A DNA stretch of 64,000 nucleotides. Origin: Halorussus pelagicus. GTDB lineage: Archaea; Halobacteriota; Halobacteria; Halobacteriales; Haladaptataceae. The stretch is taken from assembly GCF_004087835.1 (NCBI RefSeq), contig NZ_CP035119.1, forward strand, positions 1,364,001 through 1,428,000, read 5' to 3'. Shown piece by piece: positions 16,700-25,207 of this stretch. The position numbers were made by a program, and so were the translations under genes. Position 1 is the first letter of the stretch, and each line of letters opens with the position of its first letter. The notes under the pieces are model-generated. The model was not told where the DNA came from and did not search any database. It worked only from the letters and a program-made list of their open reading frames with translations.

Positions 16700-18409
16700 G
16701 TGCCGCTGGAGACGCCCGCTCGTATCGTCAGCGAACTCACCAGTCGCGGGTACAACGCCGACCGCGAGGCCGTGACGCTCCTCGCGGGGGCCGACGACCC
16801 CGACGCCGCGCTCGACGCCGCCGTCGAGCGCGCGCCCGACGACGCGCTGAAACTCTCGGCCGACCACGTCGAGGCGACTCTTACGGAGTTCGAGCGGGCG
16901 GACGACACCATAGTTTCGAGTGGAGCAAAAAACGGAAATAAATCGGCGACGACGCCTACCTCTCCAAGCGAAACGGAGGGGGTTCGAGGGAACGACGAGG
17001 AAGTTGGAGAGAGCGGAGCGGAGGCTCAGGGGGACGAAGGAGAAGTTCAGACGGACGAGGAGGCACTTCGAGAGGACGAACAAGAAGTCCGAGAGCAGTC
17101 CCGTCGCGGCCGCGCGCACGACTCCGGCGTCGGCGAGAGCGTCACCGACGTTTCCCGGCCCGAGGAGTCGGTCAGGGACCCGGACTTCGACGCTCGCTCG
17201 CTCGAAATCGACGGCGACGTGACGGGCGAGAGTACCGGCACGGGCGAGTATGGGGACTTCGTGTCGGTGTTCCGCGACCGGTTCAAGCGCCTCTCGAAAC
17301 AGCTCCGGTCGCGGGTCAACGCGCGGCCGACCGCCGCGGTCCAGAAGATGCCCGGCGGGGGCGAAACCGCCATTGTCGGGATGGTCAGCGATATCCGCTC
17401 GACCGCCAGCGGACACTGGCTCATCGAGTTGGAGGACACGAGCGGGATCTACCCCTGTCTCGTGATGAAAGACCGGAAGTTCGCCGACGCCGTGGACGAA
17501 CTGCTCCACGACGAAGTAATCGCCGTCGAGGGAACACTCTCGGACGACAACGGCGACGGCGACGGTATCCTGTTCGTGGACGCGCTGTACTTCCCGGACG
17601 TGCCCCGGACCTACAAGCCCTCGACCGCCGACCGCCACGTACAGGCCGCGCTCATCAGCGACGTTCACGTCGGCAGTCAGGAGTTCATGGCCGACGCGTG
17701 GTCCAGTTTCGCCGACTGGCTTCACACGCCTGAGGCCGAGAACGTCGAGTATCTCCTCATCGCTGGCGACATGGTCGAGGGCGTCGGCGTCTACCCGAAT
17801 CAGGACGAGGAACTCGACATTATCGACATCTACGATCAGTACGAGCAGTTCTCGGAGCATCTCAAGGAGGTGCCCGGCGACCTCGAAATCCTGATGATTC
17901 CGGGCAACCACGACGCAGTTCGACTCGCCGAACCGCAACCCGGATTCGACGAGGAGTTGCGTGACATCATGTCGGTCCACGACGCCCAAATTTCGGGCAA
18001 CCCTTCGACGGTGACCGTCGAGGGTGTGGACATCCTCATGTACCACGGCGTCTCGCTGGACGAGGTCATTGCGGAACTCCCCGACGAGAAAGCGAGTTAC
18101 GACGACCCGCACAAGGCGATGTACCAACTGCTGAAGAAACGCCACGTCGCGCCCCAGTTCGGTGGGAAGACCCGCCTCGCGCCCGAGGAGAAAGACTACC
18201 TCGTGATGGATTCGGTGCCCGACGTGTTCCACACCGGTCACGTCCACAAACTCGGTTGGGGGAAGTACCACAACGTCCTCGCGGTCAACTCCGGGTGCTG
18301 GCAGGAACAGACTGCGTTCCAGAAGTCGGTCAACATCGACCCCGACGCCGGGTTCGCGCCCATCCTCGACCTCGACACGCTGGACATGACGGTCCGACGA
18401 TTCCGGTAA
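16700..18409 (+). CDS. polD1: DNA polymerase D small subunit DP1 (3'-5' exonuclease)
   Basis: Proofreading subunit of the replicative archaeal polymerase PolD. I place the start at a GTG (16700-16702, PLETPARIVSELTSRGYNA); the frame is open upstream and GTG at 16694 is an alternative, giving about 569 aa. An N-terminal domain (1-80) is followed by a long acidic unconserved linker (about 85-200), an OB fold (TAIVGMVSDIRSTASGHWLIE) and a calcineurin-like phosphoesterase domain. All metal motifs are present: DVHVGS, GDMVEG, PGNHD, YHGVS and TGHVH. The linker DNA contains an ORB-like box. The gene lies 2.6 kb from orc1. Confidence 0.92.
   Translation: MPLETPARIVSELTSRGYNADREAVTLLAGADDPDAALDAAVERAPDDALKLSADHVEATLTEFERADDTIVSSGAKNGNKSATTPTSPSETEGVRGNDEEVGESGAEAQGDEGEVQTDEEALREDEQEVREQSRRGRAHDSGVGESVTDVSRPEESVRDPDFDARSLEIDGDVTGESTGTGEYGDFVSVFRDRFKRLSKQLRSRVNARPTAAVQKMPGGGETAIVGMVSDIRSTASGHWLIELEDTSGIYPCLVMKDRKFADAVDELLHDEVIAVEGTLSDDNGDGDGILFVDALYFPDVPRTYKPSTADRHVQAALISDVHVGSQEFMADAWSSFADWLHTPEAENVEYLLIAGDMVEGVGVYPNQDEELDIIDIYDQYEQFSEHLKEVPGDLEILMIPGNHDAVRLAEPQPGFDEELRDIMSVHDAQISGNPSTVTVEGVDILMYHGVSLDEVIAELPDEKASYDDPHKAMYQLLKKRHVAPQFGGKTRLAPEEKDYLVMDSVPDVFHTGHVHKLGWGKYHNVLAVNSGCWQEQTAFQKSVNIDPDAGFAPILDLDTLDMTVRRFR
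16960..16982 (+). promoter_or_regulatory. ORB-like box inside the DP1 coding sequence (dispersed copy 3)
   Basis: CTCTCCAAGCGAAACGGAGG followed by GGG. It lies in the part of the gene that encodes the unconserved linker, preceded by a local AT-rich stretch (AAAAAACGGAAATAAATC) and followed by a purine-rich tract. Confidence 0.6.
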
Positions 18410-18437
18410 CTCACTTCTCGCGGCGCTCCTGTTTTAT

Positions 18438-18460
18438 TCTCCACCTGAAACGGAGGGGTC
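18438..18460 (+). promoter_or_regulatory. ORB-like box after polD1 (dispersed copy 4)
   Basis: TCTCCACCTGAAACGGAGG followed by GGTC. A close match to the origin boxes, in the 94-base spacer between two convergent genes, where no promoter is expected. Confidence 0.75.
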
Positions 18461-18503
18461 GCCGTAGTCGTTACCCGACCGAGAATCGATTTTTCGTAGC
18501 GAC

Positions 18504-19004
18504 TCACCGACGCGCGGACCCCGCTCGACTCGACGGTTCGAGGCGATACTCGACGGTTCGGCGGCCCTCGAACCGAGGGCCGGTCCCCGAGCGCTGGAAC
18601 CCCGCGGCTTCGACGACCTCCTTGGTCTCGCTCTCGTCTTCGGGAACCAGTGCCTCGACGGCCATTTCTTCCTTTCGGGCGAATCGGACTGGCTCCTCCA
18701 GCAGGCGCTCGCGGGCCTCGGGCGTCCCACGGAGGTAGGTCACACGGACGGTTCCCGGCATCGCGTCGAACCCTACGAACCCGACGACCGTCGCGTCGTC
18801 CGTGTCGTCGGTCTCTTCGATATCCTCGCTCTCGCCTACCTCTGGGGCGTCGAAGCCGTCGCTGGCGGGACCGTCGCCGTTTGGGGACCGTTCGGCCACT
18901 CGAACCGTCCGGTCGTGTATCACGTTACGCATCACCTCGGCGGGGGCGTCTGCGAGTTCGCCGAGACTCTCCCCATCTTCTTCGACAGCATCTCGCACGC
19001 GCAT
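18504..19004 (-). CDS. GNAT-like acetyltransferase-fold protein
   Basis: 166 aa. The N-terminal MRVRDAVEEDGESLGELADAP has the opening strand-helix of GNAT domains. An acidic insert (about 48-72) precedes the strands VVGFVGFDAMPGTVRVTYLRG, the helix LLEEPVRFARKEEMAVEALV, and the C-terminal AAGFQRSGTGPRFEG typical of GNAT ends. The acetyl-CoA loop (Q/R-x-x-G-x-G/A) is not clear, so catalytic activity is doubtful. It is convergent with polD1 and divergent from the KaiC-like gene. Confidence 0.65.
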   Translation of the reverse strand: MRVRDAVEEDGESLGELADAPAEVMRNVIHDRTVRVAERSPNGDGPASDGFDAPEVGESEDIEETDDTDDATVVGFVGFDAMPGTVRVTYLRGTPEARERLLEEPVRFARKEEMAVEALVPEDESETKEVVEAAGFQRSGTGPRFEGRRTVEYRLEPSSRAGSARR

Positions 19005-19131
19005 TGTTCACGTATCCGCCGCCTACGAAGTTAAAGACCGTGGGACTTCTCGTGGTAATCGGAACCGGCGAGAAACTGTCAACAGCGTCACCAACGTGCA
19101 GGACTTTTGGCTCGCCGACTAACTCGTGTGT

Positions 19132-20190
19132 ATGGATACGACGGACGACTCCGAACTCTGTGACTTCTGTCGGCTCCCGTGTCCGACCGACCCGGTTACG
19201 ATGGAGTGTGATTCGACGGTCTACGAGTTCTGCACCGAGACCTGCCGTGACGCGATGGTTGAGAGCGACCGCGTGTTCACTGAGTATCACGGCTTTCGGC
19301 GCATCCAGACCGGCGTCTCGGGGTTGGACACGTTCCTCCCGCAGGGGTTACCCCGAAACTCGTTCGTCCTGTTGGCCAACGACGAGGGCGCGCGCGACGA
19401 CGCCCTCCAGGCCGAACTCGTCTGGCGGGCCTTGGAACGCGACGAACCCGCTGCGGTCGTCTCGTTCACCGAACCGCCCGTCTCGGTCGTTGAGGGGTTT
19501 CTCTCGCTGGACTGGAACGTCCTCCCGTATCTCGAATCCGGCCAACTCCACATCGTGGACTGTTTCACCTACCGGATGGACGACCGCGACCGCGAGCGCA
19601 TGTTCGAGCGGATGGACGAGTGGAACCGCCACATCTACGACATCACGAAGTCGGTGACTCAAACCGTTCGGGACCCGAGCGACCCGAGCGAACTCCACAA
19701 CAAGATCGACAACTGCCTCGAAGGGCTGTCGATGAGCGACTGCGGCGTCGTCGTCATCGACTCGCTGACCGAGTTCGGCACGCTCGTCCAACCCGTGCAG
19801 GCGTACAACTTCGTCAAGGACCTCCGGGCCGACATCTGCAAGGGCCGGTTCGTCCCCATTTTCGCTGGCGCGACGTTCACCGTCGAGGAGGGTGAGTTCC
19901 CCCACGACCTCGGCTACGCGGTGGACGGCATCGTGGACATGCAGGTCAACGGTACCATCGTCGAGGACACGCTCATCAAGCGCATCCGAATCCGGAAGAT
20001 GAACGGCGTGCTGGCGATTCCCGAATGGGTCGCCTACGAGTTCACCGCGGGAGAGGGGCTGGTCACCTTCGACCCCATTGCCGAGATGAGCGACACCTAC
20101 GAGGGCGGCGGCCGCGAGGGAGGCGGCGAGCGCGACACCCGAAACGAGGGCGTCGGCGCGGACGAGTCGCGGGTGGAAACCGACCAGTGA
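19132..20190 (+). CDS. KaiC/RAD55-like protein with zinc finger and degenerate P-loop
   Basis: 352 aa from the ATG at 19132. An N-terminal treble-clef-like zinc site (LCDFCRLPC about residues 8-15, CTETCRD about 34-40) is followed by a RecA-fold domain beginning IQTGVSGLDTFLPQGLPRNS. The usual GxxGxGKT P-loop is replaced by LLANDEGARDDAL, so nucleotide binding is probably lost. The Walker B strand is present (GVVVIDSLTEFG). Family members in haloarchaea are often regulatory; no target is evident. The C-terminus is a disordered acidic/Gly tail. Confidence 0.75.
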   Translation: MDTTDDSELCDFCRLPCPTDPVTMECDSTVYEFCTETCRDAMVESDRVFTEYHGFRRIQTGVSGLDTFLPQGLPRNSFVLLANDEGARDDALQAELVWRALERDEPAAVVSFTEPPVSVVEGFLSLDWNVLPYLESGQLHIVDCFTYRMDDRDRERMFERMDEWNRHIYDITKSVTQTVRDPSDPSELHNKIDNCLEGLSMSDCGVVVIDSLTEFGTLVQPVQAYNFVKDLRADICKGRFVPIFAGATFTVEEGEFPHDLGYAVDGIVDMQVNGTIVEDTLIKRIRIRKMNGVLAIPEWVAYEFTAGEGLVTFDPIAEMSDTYEGGGREGGGERDTRNEGVGADESRVETDQ

Positions 20191-20310
20191 ACCGACAGAA
20201 CCGGCAGTGGCAAGCTTCTCACAGATGAAAGCAGTTATCTGGGTGCCAGAGTTAGCCTCTCTCATGCATCAGTTTCGCACGTCGCGGTCCGCTCGCTCGC
20301 AGGTGATAGT

Positions 20311-21495
20311 ATGCGAGTAGTGGCGAAGTTCGGCGGAACGAGCCTCGGAAGCGGCGACCGAATCAATCGCGCGGCCGACTCGGTGGCCGACGCCGTGGCG
20401 CAGGGCCACGAAATCGCGGTCGTCGCCAGCGCGATGGGCAACACGACCGACGAACTCTTGGACGAAATCGAGTTCGAGACCGAGGAGACCGACCGGGCCG
20501 AAATCGTCAGCATGGGCGAGCGGACCAGCGTCCGGATGCTGAAAGCCGCCTTGGCGGCCCGCGGCGTTGACGCCGTCTTCGTGGAACCGGGGAGCGAGCG
20601 CTGGCCGGTCTTCACCGACGGCGACGGCGAACTCGACGCCGAGCGGACGAAAGCCGCCGCCGCGGAACTCGCCGCACAACTTGACGACGTGGTCCCGGTC
20701 ATCACTGGTTTCCTCGCGGAGGGTCCCGACGGAAACGTCACCACGCTCGGACGTGGCGGGTCGGACACGACCGCCGTGATGCTCGGCAACTACATGACCG
20801 CCGACGAAGTCGTCATCGTGACCGACGTGGAGGGCGTCATGACCGGCGACCCCCACGTCGTGGAGGGGGCGCGGAACGTCGGCGAAATCTCGGTGGACGA
20901 ACTCCGGAATCTATCCTTCCGCGGGGCCGAAGTCGTCGCGCCCAGCGCGCTCTCGTACAAGGGCGAGAACCTGAGCGTCCGCGTCGTCCACTACCAACAC
21001 GGCGACCTGCTGGCTGGCGGCACCGACATCATCGGCGAGTTCGAGAGCCTCATCGACATGCGCGAGGAACCGCTGGCCTGTCTCACCGTCGCGGGCCGGG
21101 CCATTCGGAACCGACCGGGCATCCTGCAGGACCTCTCGACCGCGCTCGGCGACAGCGACATCAACGTCGATGCGGTGGCCAGCGGGATGGACTCGGTGAC
21201 GTTCTACGTGGACGAGACGGTCGCCGAGCGCGCCGAGAACATCCTCCACCGCGAGGTCATCGACGAGGAGTCGCTGTCGAGCGTCACGGTGGACGACGAC
21301 GTGGCCGTCGTCCGCGTGATGGGCGGGGAACTCCCGAACCAACCGGGCGTCATCCGGACCCTCGTTGACCCCATCGCCGAGGCCCACATCAACATCCACG
21401 ACCTCCTCACGAGCGCGACCAGCGTCGCCGTCTTCGTGGACTGGTCGGACCGCGAGAAGACGCTGGACATCGTTCAGAACGAGTTCGACAACTGA
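20311..21495 (+). CDS. lysC: aspartate kinase
   Basis: First step of the aspartate pathway (Lys, Thr, Met, Ile), ATP-dependent phosphorylation of aspartate. 394 aa. The kinase domain starts VVAKFGGTSLGSGDRI (KFGGTS motif) and includes SMGERTSVRMLKAAL and TLGRGGSDTTAVMLG. Two C-terminal ACT domains follow (LTVAGRAIRNRPGILQDLSTAL and VRVMGGELPNQPGVIRTL), the usual allosteric sites for Lys/Thr feedback. Upstream 120 bases are non-coding. No other aspartate-pathway gene is adjacent. Confidence 0.93.
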   Translation: MRVVAKFGGTSLGSGDRINRAADSVADAVAQGHEIAVVASAMGNTTDELLDEIEFETEETDRAEIVSMGERTSVRMLKAALAARGVDAVFVEPGSERWPVFTDGDGELDAERTKAAAAELAAQLDDVVPVITGFLAEGPDGNVTTLGRGGSDTTAVMLGNYMTADEVVIVTDVEGVMTGDPHVVEGARNVGEISVDELRNLSFRGAEVVAPSALSYKGENLSVRVVHYQHGDLLAGGTDIIGEFESLIDMREEPLACLTVAGRAIRNRPGILQDLSTALGDSDINVDAVASGMDSVTFYVDETVAERAENILHREVIDEESLSSVTVDDDVAVVRVMGGELPNQPGVIRTLVDPIAEAHINIHDLLTSATSVAVFVDWSDREKTLDIVQNEFDN

Positions 21496-21619
21496 CAGGT
21501 ATTCTCGTAGAATTTCAGAGATTCACGACGCAGAAGGTGGGTTCGGGCACTTTCTCCGCTGGAGCCGGTTTCGAGGATGTACGACTTGCTACGATAATCC
21601 CTATGACCGGCCCGGAACG

Positions 21620-21626
21620 TTTTTTA
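21620..21626 (+). promoter_or_regulatory. TATA-like box before the pheST leader ORF
   Basis: TTTTTTA ends 23 bases before the ATG at 21650. This fits a near-leaderless transcript that would begin at the leader ORF rather than at pheS. Confidence 0.5.
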
Positions 21627-21649
21627 CCGATTGCGAACAACTACCGAGC

Positions 21650-21733
21650 ATGTCGTCCGAATCCCGAGTCGGCGGAACCGTTCGCCAGTCACGCCACCCG
21701 CGGGCGGGGTTCGGCTTCTTCTTCGCGGTCTGA
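21650..21733 (+). CDS. Phe-rich leader peptide upstream of pheST
   Basis: ATG to TGA, 27 codons. It starts MSSESRVGG and ends AGFGFFFAV, so four of the last seven residues are phenylalanine. It stands 164 bases upstream of pheS, the gene for the enzyme that charges tRNA-Phe, and just behind a TATA-like element. A run of codons for the amino acid handled by the downstream operon is the hallmark of attenuation leaders (E. coli pheST itself has the Phe-rich leader pheM). A regulatory role here is inference; the ORF and its sequence are directly visible. Confidence 0.6.
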   Translation: MSSESRVGGTVRQSRHPRAGFGFFFAV

Positions 21734-21789
21734 CCGAGTGGCGGACTTCCCGACCGGGCGACGAGTCCGGCGGGAACGAAACCGCTCGC

Positions 21790-21820
21790 GCGCGGTCGTC
21801 GGCCAGCGGCGCGACCGTGC
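21790..21820 (+). promoter_or_regulatory. hairpin between leader peptide and pheS
   Basis: GCGCGGTCG (21790-21798) can pair with CGACCGTGC (21812-21820), nine pairs with one G-T wobble and a 13-base loop. No T-run follows, so it is not a simple intrinsic terminator. It could take part in a translational or transcriptional switch. Confidence 0.35.
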
Positions 21821-21897
21821 TTCAGAAACGATAAGCGGGCGCACGGACACGTATCGACAACGAGCGACCCGACCGACGACGAACGATTCCAAACACG

Positions 21898-23406
21898 ATG
21901 AAACTACCCGAATCACAGGCCGCGGTGTTACGAGCCGCGAGCGCGAACGACGCACGGAGTATCGACCAACTGGCAGACGAGACCGGCCACAAGCCCGAGA
22001 CGGTCACGGGCGCGGCCTTCGAGTTGGAGTCGGCAGGTCTCGTGTCGGTGGAAGAAGCGACCGACGAGACCGTGACGCTGACCGACGAAGCGCGCGAGTA
22101 TCTCGACGACCGTCTCCCCGAGGTCCGACTCTACGAGGCCGCGATGGACGCGGGGGCCGACGCCGAGACCGTCCAGATGGGCCGGGTCATCGGCCAGTCC
22201 GGACTCGAAGGGCCGCAGGTGGACATCGCCCTGTCGAACTACGCCCGGAAGGGGTACGGCACTATCGAGAGCGGCGAGATTACCGCCGACCCCGACGCCG
22301 ACCCCGAGTCTGACGCTGAGGCCGACGCCCTCGCCGCGCTCGACGCGGCCGAGTCGGTCGAAGACGACGCCGTGCTGGAGCAGTTGGAGCGTCGCGGACT
22401 CGCAGAACTCTCCGAATCGACGGTCCGGTCGGTGACGCTGACCGACGAGGGCGTGACCGCGATGATGGAAGGCGTCGAGACGGCCGAGACCGTGGGCCAA
22501 CTCACTCCCGAGATGCTGACCTCCGGCGAGTGGCGCGACGTTGAGTTCGCCGAGTACAACGTCGAGGCCGACGCCGAGAACATCGACGGCGGCAAAACCC
22601 ACATCCTGCGCCAGACCGCCAACCGCGTGAAGGATACGCTGGTCGGGATGGGCTTCGAGGAGATGGAGGGTCCCCACGCCGACGCGGAGTTCTGGATCAA
22701 CGACTGTCTGTTCATGCCACAGGACCACCCCGCGCGGACCCACTGGGACCAGTTCGCGCTGGAGAACCCGCGCGAAATCGGCGAGTTGCCCGACGATTTG
22801 GTGGCGCGCGTCGAGGACGCCCACCGGAACGGCGTCGGCGAGGACGGCGACGGCTATCACTCGCCGTGGACCGAGGAAGTTGCGCGGGGAATCGACCTGC
22901 GCGGACACACCACCTCGCTGTCGATGCGGTATCTCTCGGGCCACGAAGTCGGCGAGTTGGAACCGCCCCAGCGGTTCTTCAGCGTCGAGAAAGTGTACCG
23001 AAACGACACGCTCGACCCGACCCATCTGTTGGAGTTCTACCAGATAGAGGGCTGGGTGATGGCCGAGGACCTGTCGGTGCGGGACCTGATGGGCACGTTC
23101 GAGGAGTTCTACGCGCAGTTCGGCATCACGGACATCGAGTTCAAGCCCCACTACAACCCCTACACGGAGCCGAGTTTCGAACTATTCGGCACGCATCCGA
23201 CGACCGGCGAGATGGTTGAAATCGGAAACTCGGGGATGTTCCGCGAGGAAGTTCTCTCTCCGCTCGGCGTCGAGTGTGACGTGATGGCGTGGGGACTCGC
23301 GCTGGAACGCCTGCTGATGTTGATGTACGGCTTCGAGGACATCCGCGACGTTCACGGGACGCTGTGTGACCTTGAACTGCTCCGCGAGACGGAGGTGCTA
23401 CACTGA
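21898..23406 (+). CDS. pheS: phenylalanyl-tRNA synthetase alpha subunit
   Basis: Catalytic subunit of the (alpha-beta)2 PheRS. 502 aa. N-terminal winged-helix repeats (QAAVLRAASANDARSIDQLA onward, about 1-210) are typical of archaeal/eukaryotic PheS. The class II catalytic domain (about 225-502) has motif 2 in FFSVEKVYRNDTLDPTHL and motif 3 in GLALERLLMLMYG. The stop overlaps the pheT start (TGATG), so the two subunits are translationally coupled. A Phe-rich short ORF precedes it. Confidence 0.95.
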   Translation: MKLPESQAAVLRAASANDARSIDQLADETGHKPETVTGAAFELESAGLVSVEEATDETVTLTDEAREYLDDRLPEVRLYEAAMDAGADAETVQMGRVIGQSGLEGPQVDIALSNYARKGYGTIESGEITADPDADPESDAEADALAALDAAESVEDDAVLEQLERRGLAELSESTVRSVTLTDEGVTAMMEGVETAETVGQLTPEMLTSGEWRDVEFAEYNVEADAENIDGGKTHILRQTANRVKDTLVGMGFEEMEGPHADAEFWINDCLFMPQDHPARTHWDQFALENPREIGELPDDLVARVEDAHRNGVGEDGDGYHSPWTEEVARGIDLRGHTTSLSMRYLSGHEVGELEPPQRFFSVEKVYRNDTLDPTHLLEFYQIEGWVMAEDLSVRDLMGTFEEFYAQFGITDIEFKPHYNPYTEPSFELFGTHPTTGEMVEIGNSGMFREEVLSPLGVECDVMAWGLALERLLMLMYGFEDIRDVHGTLCDLELLRETEVLH

Positions 23407-25172
23407 TGCCAGTCGTAGACGTGAATCCCGACGAACTACGGGACCTGACCGGCCGCGACGAGAAGAGCGACGACGAACTCATCGACGACATGTTCGCCCT
23501 CGGTCTCGAATTCGAGGGGCGGACCGAGGACGGCGACCTCCAACTGGAGTTCGCGCCCGACCGACTCGACCGCCTCTCGGTCGAAGGCGTCGCGCGCTCG
23601 CTGCGCTACCAGTACGGCGACGACCGGGGCATCTACGTGCCGGGCACCAACGACGCCGACTGGACCATCGAGGTCGAGGAGTCGGTGCCCGACGAACGGC
23701 CCTATGTCACCGGCGCGGTGATTCGTGACGTGGACCTGGACGAGGAAGCGCTCGACTCGCTCATCCAGTTACAGGAGAAACTTCACGCGACGATGGGCCG
23801 CAAGCGCGCGAAGGGAGCCATCGGCATCCACGACCTGACGATGCTGAAGGGGCAGGCCGCCAGCGTGGAGGGCCAAACCGAGGCGGGCAACTCCATCGTC
23901 TACCGGGGTATCGACTCCGACGGCGACCGATTCGTCCCGCTCGACTCGGACGCCGATATGACGCCCGACGAGGTCCTGCGCTCGCATCCGACCGGCGAGA
24001 CGTACGCCGACCTCGTCGCCGAGTACGACCGGTATCCCGCCATTTACGACGACATCGGCCTGTTCTCGTTCCCGCCGGTCATCAACGGCCGCCGGACCGA
24101 GGTCTCGACCGAGTCGCGGGACCTGTTTGTGGAACTGACCGGCACCGACCAGTGGACCATCGACCACATGTGCAACATCATCTGCTACGCGCTCGACGCT
24201 CGGGGCGCGAAAGTCGAGGAAGTCGCGGTTAGCTATCCGGACCGCGACCTCCTTCGGCCCGACTTCGAGGTCCGCGAGAAGACGGTCACCCACGAGCGCA
24301 TCGAGAGCCTGCTCGGCATCGACCTGAGCGCCGAGCGGGTTATTGATCTGCTGGAGCGGTCGGGTCTCGACGCTCGAACCGAGGAGGTCGGCGACGACGA
24401 GTTGGCCTACGAGGTCGAGATTCCGCCCTACCGCGTGGACGTGCTTCACCCCCTCGACATCGTGGACGACGTGGGCCGCGCCTACGGCTTCAACGACCTC
24501 GAACCGCGCTACCCCGACGTGGGGACGGTCGGCGGCCGACACGAGCGGTCGAAACTCGAAGACGCCGCCCGCGAGGTTCTCGTCGGACTCGGCTTCGAGG
24601 ACCTGCTCAACTTCCACATGATAAACGAGGACGAGAACTTCGACCGAATGGGACTCGCCCGGCCGGGTGAGTCGGCAGACCCCGACACAGATGGTGCGGC
24701 CGCGGGCGACGTTCTCGGTGCGGACGACCCCGCGACCATCCTCGAACCCTACAGCGAGGACTACACCATGCTCCGGACGTGGGCGCTCCCCTCGCTGCTG
24801 ATGGTGCTAGAACGGAACACCCACCGAAGCTATCCGCAAGACCTCGCGGAAATCGGTCTCGCGGCCCGTGTTGACGAGAGCGAGAACACTGGTGTCGCCG
24901 AGCGCCGGACGGTCGCCGGAGCGCTTGCGCGCCACGACGCCTCCTACGAGGACGCGAAGGCGCGACTGCAGGCCATCGCGCGTAATTTCGACGTCGAACT
25001 GGAAACGCCAGCGACCGACCATCCGTCGTTCATTGACGGGCGCGCGGCCTCGGTCGTACTGGACGGCGAGACCGCGGGCGTCGTCGGGGAACTCCACCCT
25101 AAGGTGCTGGTCGAACACGACCTCGAACTGCCGGTCGCGGCGTTCGAGTTCCGACTCGACGCGTTAGAATAG
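23406..25172 (+). CDS. pheT: phenylalanyl-tRNA synthetase beta subunit
   Basis: 588 aa, archaeal/eukaryotic-type beta subunit. It starts MPVVDVNPDELRDLTGRD, then B3/B4 editing domain (IGLFSFPPVINGRRTEVS about 215-235), B5 domain (LLGIDLSAERVIDLLERSGL), and a class II-like non-catalytic domain with NFHMINEDENFDRMGLARPG. Lacks the tRNA-binding EMAP-like extension of bacterial PheT, as expected for archaea. It lies in one operon with pheS. The unconserved insertion around residues 415-440 is acidic. Confidence 0.94.
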   Translation: MPVVDVNPDELRDLTGRDEKSDDELIDDMFALGLEFEGRTEDGDLQLEFAPDRLDRLSVEGVARSLRYQYGDDRGIYVPGTNDADWTIEVEESVPDERPYVTGAVIRDVDLDEEALDSLIQLQEKLHATMGRKRAKGAIGIHDLTMLKGQAASVEGQTEAGNSIVYRGIDSDGDRFVPLDSDADMTPDEVLRSHPTGETYADLVAEYDRYPAIYDDIGLFSFPPVINGRRTEVSTESRDLFVELTGTDQWTIDHMCNIICYALDARGAKVEEVAVSYPDRDLLRPDFEVREKTVTHERIESLLGIDLSAERVIDLLERSGLDARTEEVGDDELAYEVEIPPYRVDVLHPLDIVDDVGRAYGFNDLEPRYPDVGTVGGRHERSKLEDAAREVLVGLGFEDLLNFHMINEDENFDRMGLARPGESADPDTDGAAAGDVLGADDPATILEPYSEDYTMLRTWALPSLLMVLERNTHRSYPQDLAEIGLAARVDESENTGVAERRTVAGALARHDASYEDAKARLQAIARNFDVELETPATDHPSFIDGRAASVVLDGETAGVVGELHPKVLVEHDLELPVAAFEFRLDALE

Positions 25173-25207
25173 CGTCCGTCGTTCCACTTTTGATTTCTTC
25201 GGCGTCG

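Noticed and set aside
20132-20154. CACCCGAAACGAGGGCGTC as an ORB in the KaiC-like gene
   Set aside because: One G of the G run is replaced by C and the sequence is explained by codons; kept only as a weak candidate.
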